A model generated the notes under the pieces. That model searched no databases. It worked only from the letters and a program-made list of their open reading frames with translations, and was not told where the DNA came from. Of a DNA stretch of 35,951 bases, positions 25,503-34,649 are shown in pieces; the stretch's first letter is position 1, and every line of letters begins with the position of its first letter. The DNA comes from Bacillota bacterium (GTDB lineage Bacteria > Bacillota > UBA4882 > UBA8346): positions 1-35,951 of the forward strand of contig JAAYHS010000031.1 of assembly GCA_012735315.1 (NCBI GenBank), in the 5' to 3' direction. The position numbers were made by a program, and so were the translations under genes.

Positions 25503-26050
25503 TTCGCTTCCCTCCGCTTTTGTTTATAAAGAAAAAAACCGGCTGTTGCGGAGATTAGGATTAGTAACACCGGACTGATGCCGAGAAACAGATTGAGGAT
25601 GACAACTAAGGCGACCAAAAAATAACTCGCTTTTCTGGTTAATGTTCTTTGCCAAAGTCTGATTCCGGCATAAGCTACCAAAGCTACCACTGCCGGTCTG
25701 ATGCCGTTGAAAATCTTTTCAACCAGAGGATTTTCGGAAAAATTCACAAAAAAAACAGCTATCCCCAGTATAATAAGAAAAGATGGTAAGACTGCTCCAA
25801 GGGTGGCTACCAACGCGCCTTTAAAACCTAATATTTGATAACCTAATAAAACAGCGATATTGACGGACATTGCCCCGGGAGCGGATTGGGTCACACCTAA
25901 AATATCATAAAAATGTTCTTCAGAAACCCACCCTTTTCCCTTGACCAACTCTTTTTGAATTATTGGAATCATTGCATAACCTCCACCAAAGGTAAAAAGG
26001 CCGACTTTGAAAAAGGTCGAAAAAATGCTGATTAATTTGGGTTTGTTCAT
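25499..26050 (-). CDS. Chromate transporter family protein, first single-domain subunit
   Basis: This 183-aa partner of the next gene has FFKVGLFTFGGGYAMIPIIQ near the start and QSAPGAMSVNIAVLLGYQ near residue 73, the same two motifs as its partner, and a Lys/Arg-rich C-terminus (KQKRREAK). It follows gntR by 25 bp, with GAGG in front of the ATG at 26050. Gene pair and regulator probably form one operon. The pair is diverged, which is usual for heterodimeric CHR transporters. Confidence 0.88.
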   Translation of the reverse strand: MNKPKLISIFSTFFKVGLFTFGGGYAMIPIIQKELVKGKGWVSEEHFYDILGVTQSAPGAMSVNIAVLLGYQILGFKGALVATLGAVLPSFLIILGIAVFFVNFSENPLVEKIFNGIRPAVVALVAYAGIRLWQRTLTRKASYFLVALVVILNLFLGISPVLLILISATAGFFLYKQKRREAK

Positions 26051-26075
26051 GTCTGCCTCACAAATTATATAGATT

Positions 26076-26801
26076 TTAATTTATCGGAAATTCCAGAGTA
26101 TAGAGGCAACGATCGCCTCTAACCAGAATAGTTGTATATTCTACAGGTTGCACCCCTGAAAAGGAGGTCCGGTGAACCAGTAATGAAGGGGTCGTTAAGG
26201 TTATTCTTAACAACTTACCTGCTTCTTTATCGGGCAAAATCGGTTCAAACCTCTCTCTTACCCGATCAATAGTTGTCTTATTGGACCTATTGATCAAGTC
26301 ATAAACCGCATTCGCCGCTAAATCCTTCTCCAGAAAATCAGGGAAGAGCGATTTCGGAAGATAGGTGGTGGCCAATGCTAGTGATTGATCATCACCACGG
26401 ATTATTCTTTGAATCATATATACCGAAGCGCCAGGGGTGAGCTTCAACTGCTCGCTAACGCAGACAGAAGCCCCCATAATTGAGCTTTGAATTACCACCG
26501 ATGATGGTTTCATCCCTTGCCGCTCAATCTCCTTGAAAAAACTAGGATTAGCCAAAGGATTCGGCTCAAATTTTTTCTCGTTGACAATAACGCCTTTCCC
26601 GCGAATCGCGCGAGCCAAACCGGCAATTTCCAGGTTCTTGATTGCCTGGCGCACCGGTCCCCGGCTAACCTTATAGGTTTCACAAAGCTCCCGTTCCGAT
26701 GGCAAAACCGTTCCGGGAGGCCAAATCCCTTCTTCAATGTGATGGCGTAATAATTCTTCAAGTTGGTAATAGAGGGGAATCGGAGAATCATGGTTAAGCA
26801 T
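26076..26801 (-). CDS. GntR family regulator, HutC/UTRA type
   Basis: This 241-aa protein has an N-terminal GntR winged helix (PLYYQLEELLRHHIEEGIW, then LPSERELCETYKVSRGPVRQ) and a C-terminal UTRA ligand-binding domain of the HutC subfamily, ending VEYTTILVRGDRCLYTLEFP. UTRA domains bind small molecules such as sugars, amino acids or their phosphates. It is the first gene of the gntR-chrA-chrA unit. The ATG at 26801 has GAAGGTGAT in front. A palindrome just upstream is its probable operator, which would make it autoregulated. Confidence 0.92.
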   Translation of the reverse strand: MLNHDSPIPLYYQLEELLRHHIEEGIWPPGTVLPSERELCETYKVSRGPVRQAIKNLEIAGLARAIRGKGVIVNEKKFEPNPLANPSFFKEIERQGMKPSSVVIQSSIMGASVCVSEQLKLTPGASVYMIQRIIRGDDQSLALATTYLPKSLFPDFLEKDLAANAVYDLINRSNKTTIDRVRERFEPILPDKEAGKLLRITLTTPSLLVHRTSFSGVQPVEYTTILVRGDRCLYTLEFPIN

Positions 26802-26828
26802 TGAATCACCTTCTATTGATATAGATAT

Positions 26829-26848
26829 ATAGTTGTATATATAACTAT
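26829..26848. promoter_or_regulatory. Probable GntR operator
   Basis: ATAGTT-N8-AACTAT, a 20-bp palindrome in an AT-rich stretch, lies 28 bp before the gntR start. Operators of HutC-type regulators are of this size and symmetry. The link to this GntR is inferred from position. Confidence 0.6.
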
Positions 26849-26909
26849 GATGAAGATTATTTTCGGAATTAAAATCAAAAAATCCTGCCTTGTAATGATT
26901 TTGTAATAT

Positions 26910-28151
26910 TTAATTCACTAATCGAGCATCAGACAGTAAACCAATGACACTTTTTAAATTTCCGACCACTCCCACAAAAACAGGGGTCATTTCTTCCGCA
27001 TGAAATATTCGGAATCTTACCCCCGGACGTCCTTGAGCAGCCAAAATCTCCCGAGCCAGCTCTTTAAAACGCGGCAAGGCGTGTTCAAAAAAATCCGCCA
27101 TCCTTCGCAAAGCCAACTTAACCGGGATGGTTCTTCCCCGCCGTAAAAGCGATTTTTCAAACAATCTCCCGAACAGTATAACAAATAAGGGCACTCATTG
27201 CAGCGACTGTTCCAACTCGCCTTTTGTATGCCGAAAGCCAGATACTTTTCCGATGCAAGCAACTGCTCCCAACCGTCTTCCATAATGTTGCCAACCTTCT
27301 TGTCCGCATCCACGAAGAAATCGCAAGGATAAACGTCCCCGTTATGCTCCACTACAAAGTATTGACTGCAATGCCCGCCCATATGGCAGAGATGATATTC
27401 TCCGGTGACCATTAAATTTAAAACAGCGTCGAATAAACGGATCGAAATCTTCCGGGTATCGGAGGCAATCCACTGATCAAAAATAGCGTTCAGAAACTCG
27501 CCCCATTGCCGTCCGGTAATTGAATAGGGCAATGCTTGTCCACTCCGGTCATACTCGACGTAAGGGATATATTGGTGATACTGAACTCCCAAGTCACAGA
27601 GATACTGATAAATTCTCCCGCCCATGATGAACATTGGCTGAATTAACCAAGATCAAAACATTAAAATCGACTTGATGGCGGCGGAGCCATTCAATTCCTT
27701 GTAATACCATTTCATGAGATCCTCCCCCGCCCTTCGCTTTTCGGAACCGGTCATGCAACTCCGCCGGTCCGTCCAGGCTGACTCCGACCAAAAAATGATA
27801 TTCGGCAAGGTGTGAAGCGAGTTCGTCAGTGATTAAGGTGGCGTTTGTTTGTAACCCGTTAGCCACCACCGCTCCTGGACGGCCGTATTTTTGTTGCAAT
27901 TCGGTAACCCGCCGAAAAAAAACGACTCCCATCAAGGTCGGCTCCCCGCCCTGCCAACCAAAGACGTATTGGGGCTGATCGGTCGCCATGTAACTAGCAA
28001 TCATACGGGTCAATACTTCATCCGGCATCCGATGGGTCGTAGTCTCCGGGTATAACTGACTCCGGCTTGAATAAAAGCAATAATCGCAGCGGAGGTTGCA
28101 ATCGGCGGAAGCGGGTTTGATTAGAAGCGAAAAACAACATTCAGTCGACAT
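26910..28151 (-). pseudogene. Radical SAM maturase of the anaerobic sulfatase-maturating (anSME/SPASM) type, two frameshifts
   Basis: The product would be about 413 aa. It has the radical SAM motif CNLRCDYC at residues 18-25, a GWQGGEPTLMG loop, and C-terminal SPASM-type cysteines (CHMGGHC, YPCDFF, then CNECPYLLYCSGDC). anSME enzymes turn a Cys or Ser of sulfatases into formylglycine. The frame shifts by one extra base near 27612-27617 (NVHHGRE to IYQYL). It shifts back by one missing base in a run of seven A at 27087-27093 (EGWRIF to FEHALPRFKEL). The two compensate, so 5' and 3' parts share a frame. Sequence errors or true decay are both possible. Its ATG overlaps the kinase stop (TAATG). 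No sulfatase is in the window, so its target is unknown; other SPASM targets are possible. Confidence 0.85.
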
Positions 28152-29185
28152 TACCGATTCATCTCACTCATATTCTTGGACTTATGATCTTGAATCATTT
28201 TCGATATTTCCTGAAAATCACTAACCGGCATATCGCCGGGGATGGTATTCTTCATCGCGGCCATGGCATTGCCGAACTCCAGAGCTGTTTGGACATCCTG
28301 GTACTTGAGCATCCCGAAGAGCACCCCCGCCAGATAAGCGTCCCCGCTTCCGATCCGATCAACCACCTCAATCTCATGATAGGGTTCTTCTTCATAAAAC
28401 CGGTCTTCCCGCGCGGAATAAATCGATGAATTCCAGGTATGTTTGGTCGGACTCAACACCTTCCTTTGGGTGGTGGCAACCAGTTGGCAGCCGTATTCTT
28501 CAGCGAAACTCCGTATAATCTCATGAATGGAACCTTGTTTTTGAAACATTCGCCGCGAAGTCTCCTCGGAGACGAATAAAAAATCGACCAACGGCAAAAC
28601 TTGAGCGATCACGGCCCTGGCTTCGCTCTCACTCCAGAGGGTGGCCCGGTAATTGACATCGAAGGAAATCAAACAGCCGGCGGCCTTGAATTTTTTTATC
28701 ATTTCCAGGGCGGTCTCCCGGAGCGTCCCCCCCAACGCTAAAGTAATCCCACTGACGTGAAAAGCGGCGGCCTTCTGATAAATCTCGGCCGGGACCTCCT
28801 CCAGTTTCAAAGTCGTCGCCGACGAATTGCGACGGTCATAAACCACCGTCGGTTTCCGGGGCGCGGCGCCGCTTTCGTAATAATAGATTCCGAGCCTGGC
28901 TTGGGGCGAAGAGTCGTAGATGATATAATCATCGCTCACATCACTAAAGCGGATTTTATTTTTAATATATTTCCCGATCTCATTTTGAGGCAGTTTGGTG
29001 ATGATTCCGGTTCTCAAGCCCAGTAGGGAAATCCCGGAGACCACATTCAATTCCGAGCCGCCGGCCCGTTTTTCAAAAACATCCCCAGCCAAAATTCTTT
29101 CTTTATTTGGCGGCGACAATCTGAGCAATACTTCGCCCAATCCTAAAACCGCAAATTCTTTACCGTTGATCAACTCTTCTCCCAT
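28151..29185 (-). CDS. PfkB family sugar kinase, 2-keto-3-deoxygluconate kinase-like
   Basis: This 344-aa ribokinase-type enzyme has LGLGEVLLRLSPP at the start, the GGSELNVVSGISLLG sugar-binding motif near 45, and the ATP/anion-hole signature DRIGSGDAYLAGVLFG, with the catalytic Asp in GSGD, near residue 285. It looks closest to KDG kinases, which phosphorylate 2-keto-3-deoxygluconate in uronate breakdown; the exact sugar is inferred. A TTG at 29191 is also in frame, but the ATG at 29185 has AGGAGG at 8-nt spacing. It follows the DUF362 gene by 19 bp and is coupled to the maturase. Confidence 0.87.
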   Translation of the reverse strand: MGEELINGKEFAVLGLGEVLLRLSPPNKERILAGDVFEKRAGGSELNVVSGISLLGLRTGIITKLPQNEIGKYIKNKIRFSDVSDDYIIYDSSPQARLGIYYYESGAAPRKPTVVYDRRNSSATTLKLEEVPAEIYQKAAAFHVSGITLALGGTLRETALEMIKKFKAAGCLISFDVNYRATLWSESEARAVIAQVLPLVDFLFVSEETSRRMFQKQGSIHEIIRSFAEEYGCQLVATTQRKVLSPTKHTWNSSIYSAREDRFYEEEPYHEIEVVDRIGSGDAYLAGVLFGMLKYQDVQTALEFGNAMAAMKNTIPGDMPVSDFQEISKMIQDHKSKNMSEMNR

Positions 29186-29204
29186 CTTCAATACCTCCTG
29201 ACAT

Positions 29205-30359
29205 TTATGAAAGCCCCATGGTGATCTTCCTTAACAATTTGGCAGTCCAGACGTCTTGCAAAGTGATGGCCCCAACCGGGCAAAATTCCTGACAACAACA
29301 GCACTTAATGCATTTGGACTCCCGGATTCTGACCCGTTTACGGATCCTTATGGCCTTGGCTGGACAATGGGCTTCGCATTTCCGGCAATTGATACAAGCT
29401 TGATGATTAATGACCAATCTTTGGCGAATCAACCGTTGATAAAGATTACTGAATAATCGATTGGCGAACCGGTCCAACTCGACCCGGCCCGGAATCTCAA
29501 AATCGGAAATTTGAAACTCGGTTACGGCCCCGCCTTCAAGGATGATCCGGTCCGGTTCAACCCCGGCAACCCCCAATTCACGGGCGGCCGCAAAGATCGG
29601 AAACTGATCCGGACTCTTCCCGATCAGTTCCACAACCATCCGGTCCAAAGCCACCGGATTAGCGCTCGCCATCAAGAACCCCAGTTCTCTCGGTCGGCCG
29701 CTGGAGGGACCGTTCCCGTCCATACCGACAATACCGTCTAAAATATGGAGACCGGCATTTACCGTCAAAGCTATCTCCACTAAAATCCGGGCAAAAGCAT
29801 GCGTATCGCGGCCGACGATGAAATGCCACCGGCCTTTGGCATGGCCGACCACACACCCGAAAAGGTTCTTAGTCGCCAGGGTGATCCCCATTTGCCCGTG
29901 GGATTTTAATTTCGGGAGATTAATCACTTGGTCATATTCAAGCAATTCTCCGGCCAATTCTAAATTATTGAACCTGCGTTCAAAGGCCGGGGCTTTGGTA
30001 AAGCGTTTCCAAGAAACTCCCTTTTCAAATTCGACAATTTCAACTCCGCGCCTGGTTAACTCTTCAAAAATTCCCAACTTCCTGATCACGTTTTCGGCGC
30101 TGCCCATACCGGGACTGTCGCCAATCGCTACCTTACAGCCTTGATCACTAAGCAACCGGACCAGCGCCATAATCAACGCCGGATGAGTCAGAACCGCGCT
30201 TTCCGGTGTTTTAGGCATCAACAGATTCGGTTTCAGGAAGACCCGCGCGCCGGGTTTGCAAAACGCGCCGAGACCGCCTAAAGGCGCCAGTAATTTCGTT
30301 ATTTTTTCCGTTAAATCTTCCCGATAGGAATCGGCTTTGATGATTGAGACCGTTTCCAT
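29205..30359 (-). CDS. DUF362 protein with C-terminal 2x[4Fe-4S] ferredoxin domain
   Basis: This 384-aa protein has a DUF362 core (VFLKPNLLMPK, DSPGMGSAEN, INLPKLKSHGQMGIT, GRDTHAF) followed by a bacterial ferredoxin module. The cluster cysteines are 322/325/328/332 (CINCRKCEAHC) and 350/353/356/360, within a run of four adjacent Cys. DUF362 proteins are common in anaerobes; their reaction is not established. The frame is open to 30422, but the ATG at 30359 follows TAAGGAG at good spacing. It is the first gene of the operon with the kinase and the maturase, behind a good promoter. Confidence 0.88.
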   Translation of the reverse strand: METVSIIKADSYREDLTEKITKLLAPLGGLGAFCKPGARVFLKPNLLMPKTPESAVLTHPALIMALVRLLSDQGCKVAIGDSPGMGSAENVIRKLGIFEELTRRGVEIVEFEKGVSWKRFTKAPAFERRFNNLELAGELLEYDQVINLPKLKSHGQMGITLATKNLFGCVVGHAKGRWHFIVGRDTHAFARILVEIALTVNAGLHILDGIVGMDGNGPSSGRPRELGFLMASANPVALDRMVVELIGKSPDQFPIFAAARELGVAGVEPDRIILEGGAVTEFQISDFEIPGRVELDRFANRLFSNLYQRLIRQRLVINHQACINCRKCEAHCPAKAIRIRKRVRIRESKCIKCCCCQEFCPVGAITLQDVWTAKLLRKITMGLS

Positions 30360-30387
30360 GAAATGCTCCTTACCAAAGATATCATTC

Positions 30388-30416
30388 ATTATAGCAGAAA
30401 AACAAAGGCTTTTAAA
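30388..30416 (-). promoter_or_regulatory. SigA-type promoter of the DUF362-kinase-maturase operon
   Basis: On the minus strand TTTAAA (30416-30411), 17 bases, then a perfect TATAAT (30393-30388). The distance to the ATG at 30359 gives a leader of about 22 nt that includes the ribosome site. Confidence 0.55.
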
Positions 30417-30549
30417 TATCACCCCTCGATAGATTCCTCAAAATCGCGGCTAATAAGGGAAAAACCTCAGGAATGGCGGGACGCTAACCGTCGGCGCTTT
30501 CCACGGCGGTAAAAAATCGCCGGTTTTATGATTTTCGCCGGCCAAGGAG

Positions 30550-30578
30550 TTGTATTTTAGCTTTAAATATGTTATATA
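30550..30578 (+). promoter_or_regulatory. Candidate asd promoter
   Basis: TTGTAT (30550-30555), a 17-base spacer, and TATATA (30573-30578) lie about 79 bp before asd. Each hexamer matches the SigA consensus at 4 of 6 positions. The region is AT-rich, so chance is possible. Confidence 0.35.
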
Positions 30579-30656
30579 TAAAAAAATCCTTTTTAAAATC
30601 GACCAAGCTTGATGATGATAATCCAAACTTAACTTAAATTATGGGGTGAAAAAAAG

Positions 30657-31742
30657 ATGAACCGCAAATTACGCGTCGGAGTTTTAGGGGCTACCGGGAT
30701 GGTGGGTCAACGTTTTATAACGCTTCTCGCCGATCATCCTTGGTTTGAGATAGCCGTCGTGGCGGCCAGCCCGCGTTCGGCCGGAAAGACATATCAGGAA
30801 GCCGTCCGGGACCGCTGGGCGATGAGCAAGCCGATTCCCGACCGGATCACCGGCTTGACCGTTCTTAATGCCGCCGACATCGAAAAAATCGGTCAAGAAG
30901 TCGACTTCGTTTGCTGCGCCGTTGATATGGCCAAGGAAGACACTAAAAAGCTGGAGGAAGATTACGCCAAAGCTGATATTCCGGTTATTTCCAACAACTC
31001 GGCTCATCGTTGGACCCAGGATGTGCCGATGATCATTCCGGAAATCAACCCGGAACACGTTGAAATCATTGAAGCCCAGCGGAAACGTCTCGGCTGCAAA
31101 CACGGCTTTATCGCCGTCAAACCCAATTGTTCCATTCAAAGCTATGTCCCGGCCCTTCACCCGCTAATGAAGTTTAAACCGCAAGAAGTGGTGGCCTGTA
31201 CTTATCAGGCAATTTCCGGTGCGGGAAAGACCTTTAGGGACTGGCCGGAAATGGTTGACAACATCATTCCGTTCATCGGCGGCGAGGAGGAAAAAAGCGA
31301 AAAAGAACCGCTGAAAATCTGGGGCCGTATCTCCGGTACGGCGATAGTCAATGCCGAAACCCCGGTAATCACCGCTCAGTGCATCCGGGTTCCGGTGAGC
31401 GACGGCCATCTGGCCGCGATTTACGTCAATTTTGAATCCAAGCCGGCCAAGGAAGAAATTATTGAGCTATGGAGAAATTTCAAAGGAAAGCCGCAGCTGC
31501 TTTCTTTGCCCAGCGCGCCCCAGCCGTTCTTGAAATATTTTGAAGAAGAAAACCGCCCCCAAACCAAACTGGACCGGGATTTTGAAAACGGCATGGGAGT
31601 CACCATCGGCCGCCTGCGGGAGGATCATCTCTTCCAGTATAAGTTCGTGGCCTTATCCCACAACACGGTCCGGGGCGCCGCCGGCGGCGGAGTCTTAACC
31701 GCCGAACTCCTTGCGGCCGAAGGGTATTTACAAGCCCGTTAA
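30657..31742 (+). CDS. asd: Aspartate-semialdehyde dehydrogenase, archaeal/fungal-type
   Basis: This 361-aa enzyme reduces aspartyl phosphate to aspartate semialdehyde for lysine, threonine and methionine (and cell wall) synthesis. The NADP fold begins VGVLGATGMVGQRF. The nucleophile is Cys158 in KPNCSIQSYV, and AQCIRVPVSDGHLAAI carries the catalytic His region. The SPRSAGKTYQEAV loop and overall length fit the archaeal/fungal subclass rather than the common bacterial subclass. The ATG follows GGGGTGA. It is a single-gene unit, ended by a strong terminator. Confidence 0.95.
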   Translation: MNRKLRVGVLGATGMVGQRFITLLADHPWFEIAVVAASPRSAGKTYQEAVRDRWAMSKPIPDRITGLTVLNAADIEKIGQEVDFVCCAVDMAKEDTKKLEEDYAKADIPVISNNSAHRWTQDVPMIIPEINPEHVEIIEAQRKRLGCKHGFIAVKPNCSIQSYVPALHPLMKFKPQEVVACTYQAISGAGKTFRDWPEMVDNIIPFIGGEEEKSEKEPLKIWGRISGTAIVNAETPVITAQCIRVPVSDGHLAAIYVNFESKPAKEEIIELWRNFKGKPQLLSLPSAPQPFLKYFEEENRPQTKLDRDFENGMGVTIGRLREDHLFQYKFVALSHNTVRGAAGGGVLTAELLAAEGYLQAR

Positions 31743-31766
31743 CTTTGATGATTGCTACGCTGCCTG

Positions 31767-31802
31767 ACTCTCCCGGTTGCTTCGAACCGGGAGAGTTTTT
31801 TT
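31767..31802 (+). terminator. Rho-independent terminator of asd
   Basis: A perfect 12-bp stem (ACTCTCCCGGTT, loop GCTTCG, AACCGGGAGAGT) is followed by a run of T. It lies 24 bp after the asd stop. Confidence 0.93.
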
Positions 31803-31886
31803 AACTTCGTTAAATCGATTCTGGCGACAGATTAAAACCCCCTTAACCGGGGAAAATAGAAATACAAAGTAAAGCATGAGGTAGCT

Positions 31887-33647
31887 ATGGAAACGATCGA
31901 AAAGCTCCAATTGGGTCAATCTATCCACGCCTTGCCGGACTTCAACCCGAATTTTCAAATCGACAACGACTTCTCACCTTTCCTGTTGGAGATGCGCCGG
32001 AAACATTGGGACTCCTGGGAAGCTTTCCTGTTATGCTATCGCGGCGCGGAATTGACTTTAAACCGGGGTTTTGAAGAACTGCTGGTCCTCAGTCATATGC
32101 GGGAACACTGGCGTCAACAGGGCGTAATCCCATACCAACATCAGATCGAAACGGCGCGGCGGGTCATCGCCCGAATGCGGGGCCGGGCGATCCTCGCCGA
32201 TGAGGTAGGACTCGGTAAAACCATTGAGGCGGCAATGATTCTTAAAGAATACATGCTTAGGGGCTTGGTAAAAAAATTCTTAATCCTGACCCCGGCCGCT
32301 CTTTGCCGGCAGTGGGAGGCCGAACTCAGGGAAAAGTTTGAGATTCCCACTCTCATCGCTAAACAGGAATATCACTGGTCCCATTACGATCAGTTAATCG
32401 CCTCCATCGACACCGCCAAAAAAGAAGCGCATCGCCGAGAGATCTTAAAACTCTATTTCGATCTGGTGATCATCGACGAAGCCCATAAACTAAAGAGCGC
32501 TACCACTCAAAACTGGCAGTTCGTCAACAGTATTCAAAAAAAATACTTTTTATTATTAACGGCCACACCGCTTCAAAACGATCTTAAGGAACTCTTTAAC
32601 CTGATCACCTTGCTGCGGCCGGGTCAATTGGGCAGCTACCGCAGTTTTAAGAAAAAGTATACCAAAGATAAACGAACGCCCCAACATCCCCAGGAACTGA
32701 AAAGCCTCCTCGGCGAGGTAATGATCAGGAATAAGCATGGCGCCAATATGGGGTTTACCAAACGGCACGTTCAAAATATCCCGATCATGCTTTCGGAACT
32801 CGAGCAGAAACTATATGATCAAGTAACCGCTTTCATCCGTAAAAATATCGCTAAAACGGCGCGCGGCTCCCTCTCGTTACCCCTGCTTACCTTACAGCGG
32901 GAAATTTGCTCCAGTACTTTCGCGGCGGCGTTGACCCTCTTTAAGCTGGCCCAAAACATGGAGATTAGCGAAGACTGCCAAGAAGAAGCGAGCGCCCTCT
33001 TTCAAATGGTGCAGCAGGTTAAAGACAATTCGAAAATGAAAATCGTGATGGAGCTAATCAACAAAACCTCCGAAAAAGTGATCATCTTTACCGAATTCTT
33101 GGCTACTCAAAGCTATATCCGGACCCGTTTGGAGCAGGCCGGAATTTTGACGCTGCCTTTTGACGGCAGCCTTTCGGCCAGTAAAAAAGAGTTCACCAAA
33201 TGGCAGTTTAAAGAATTCCCTAAATACCGGGCTTTAGTCTGCACCGAATCCGGCGGCGAAGGGATTAACCTTCAGTTTTGCAATACGCTCATCAATTACG
33301 ATCTCCCGTGGAACCCGATGCGGTTGGAACAAAGAATCGGACGGATCCACCGGCTCGGCCAGACCCGCGACGTCTATATTTATAATTTGTCCACCAAAGG
33401 AACCGTGGAGGAACATTTACTTAACTTGCTCGATCAAAAAGTGCGCATGTTTGAGATGGTCATCGGTGAAAGCCAAAAAGTAATCAGCCGACTGTCGCGG
33501 AATAAAAGCCTTGAAGCCCGCATTATGGAACTAATAATTAATGCCAACTCCAATGAAGAACTCGCTCAGGGTTTTACGCGACTGGGAACTGAAATCGACC
33601 GGCTCCTCAACGAACCGGCGGAGACGGAATGGCCGGAAATTCTTTAA
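31887..33647 (+). CDS. yqhH: SNF2-family helicase, YqhH-like
   Basis: This 586-aa SF2 ATPase is of the SNF2/RapA type. It has DEVGLGKT at 105-112, DEAH at 197-200, TATP at 225-228, and motifs V/VI in SGGEGINLQ and LEQRIGRIHRLGQ. It has no long accessory domains; the first 90 residues are specific to the group. In B. subtilis yqhH lies beside yqhG as here, which supports the assignment. It probably remodels protein-nucleic acid complexes, perhaps RNA polymerase as RapA does; the substrate is unknown. The ATG at 31887 has GAGG in front. Confidence 0.88.
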   Translation: METIEKLQLGQSIHALPDFNPNFQIDNDFSPFLLEMRRKHWDSWEAFLLCYRGAELTLNRGFEELLVLSHMREHWRQQGVIPYQHQIETARRVIARMRGRAILADEVGLGKTIEAAMILKEYMLRGLVKKFLILTPAALCRQWEAELREKFEIPTLIAKQEYHWSHYDQLIASIDTAKKEAHRREILKLYFDLVIIDEAHKLKSATTQNWQFVNSIQKKYFLLLTATPLQNDLKELFNLITLLRPGQLGSYRSFKKKYTKDKRTPQHPQELKSLLGEVMIRNKHGANMGFTKRHVQNIPIMLSELEQKLYDQVTAFIRKNIAKTARGSLSLPLLTLQREICSSTFAAALTLFKLAQNMEISEDCQEEASALFQMVQQVKDNSKMKIVMELINKTSEKVIIFTEFLATQSYIRTRLEQAGILTLPFDGSLSASKKEFTKWQFKEFPKYRALVCTESGGEGINLQFCNTLINYDLPWNPMRLEQRIGRIHRLGQTRDVYIYNLSTKGTVEEHLLNLLDQKVRMFEMVIGESQKVISRLSRNKSLEARIMELIINANSNEELAQGFTRLGTEIDRLLNEPAETEWPEIL

Positions 33648-33707
33648 GCAAGGGAAAATCTAACCCGAGTATGATTAAGAATTCTTAAGTGGGGCGGTTA
33701 TAAACGA

Positions 33708-34649
33708 ATGGCCGAGTTTTCACTCAATATGAGATCCCAAAACATTTCCGAAAATCAATTAATCTTCGACTTTCTGGTGGATGCCTTAAAAGTGGCCTGC
33801 TCCCCGTATAATATCATCAACAATGAACTAATCATGGCCCAATGCCAAGTGGACGTACCCGCGACTTTCTTTCGGCCGGCCCGGATGGAAACGCTGAATC
33901 TCCAAATGGTCTGCTCTCCGGAATTGCTGGAAAAATATCCCGGTTCGGAGTTGGTAACCCGAGGCAGTTTCCGGCTTCAATGGCTGGTGGACGGCATCAG
34001 CAAACGGGGTCTAATCACCAGAGCGACCTTCCCTTATGACTTGGATCACCGGAAGCTTGAACGGGAAATATTGCCTTTCTTAAATCTACAAAATCGTTTC
34101 TTCTTTAAGCAACCGACCCTTTTCTACCATCCTCATCTGCTGGTCAATTTTAAAATCAGTTTTGAGACCGATGAAAGATTTGATGAGTTATTCTCTTTGA
34201 GTATCGATTTGGTCCAAGGGGAAATTTCCACCAATTTAACTACGGTTTTGGCCGCTAAAAAACTCTCAAGCCAGCCGCCCAAAAAAAACCTGGCTCCAAG
34301 GCAAATTTCTTACCGCGAAGCTTACCAAGCACTACTCAACCACTTAAAATGGCAGCTTCAAAATTATGATTCGAAATGGATTAAAGCAGCCCAAACCCGG
34401 TGGGAGGAGGAAGTGAGTTATCTGGAAAGTTATTACCGGGATAACCCGGAGCAGGAACATGACCAGCATAGTTTTTATCGCCGTCTGGCCGAAGTCTACC
34501 GGAAGTACCGTCCGATCATTCATATCCAGATCGTTAATATCGCAATTCTTTATTTACCGCTGGTCCGTTATACATTGGAACCTTATCCCGGGGAACCGGA
34601 ACTGCCGGTTGTAATCTATGATCCGGTGCGGCGGAAGCTGAAACACTGA
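33708..34649 (+). CDS. yqhG: YqhG family protein
   Basis: This 313-aa cytoplasmic protein of unknown function pairs with the SNF2 helicase 60 bp upstream, the arrangement of yqhH-yqhG in Bacillus. No catalytic motif is visible. It alternates beta-rich segments with a helical, charged part around residues 215-270 (YRRLAEVYRKYRP). There is no signal peptide or membrane span. The stop codon TGA is already part of the first words of the repeat array that follows. A partner or adaptor of the helicase is the best guess. Confidence 0.82.
   Translation: MAEFSLNMRSQNISENQLIFDFLVDALKVACSPYNIINNELIMAQCQVDVPATFFRPARMETLNLQMVCSPELLEKYPGSELVTRGSFRLQWLVDGISKRGLITRATFPYDLDHRKLEREILPFLNLQNRFFFKQPTLFYHPHLLVNFKISFETDERFDELFSLSIDLVQGEISTNLTTVLAAKKLSSQPPKKNLAPRQISYREAYQALLNHLKWQLQNYDSKWIKAAQTRWEEEVSYLESYYRDNPEQEHDQHSFYRRLAEVYRKYRPIIHIQIVNIAILYLPLVRYTLEPYPGEPELPVVIYDPVRRKLKH

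Noticed and set aside
24960-26050. Specific naming of the CHR pair as chromate resistance genes
   Set aside because: Family membership is clear but the substrate is not shown, and the regulator is not of the ChrB type.
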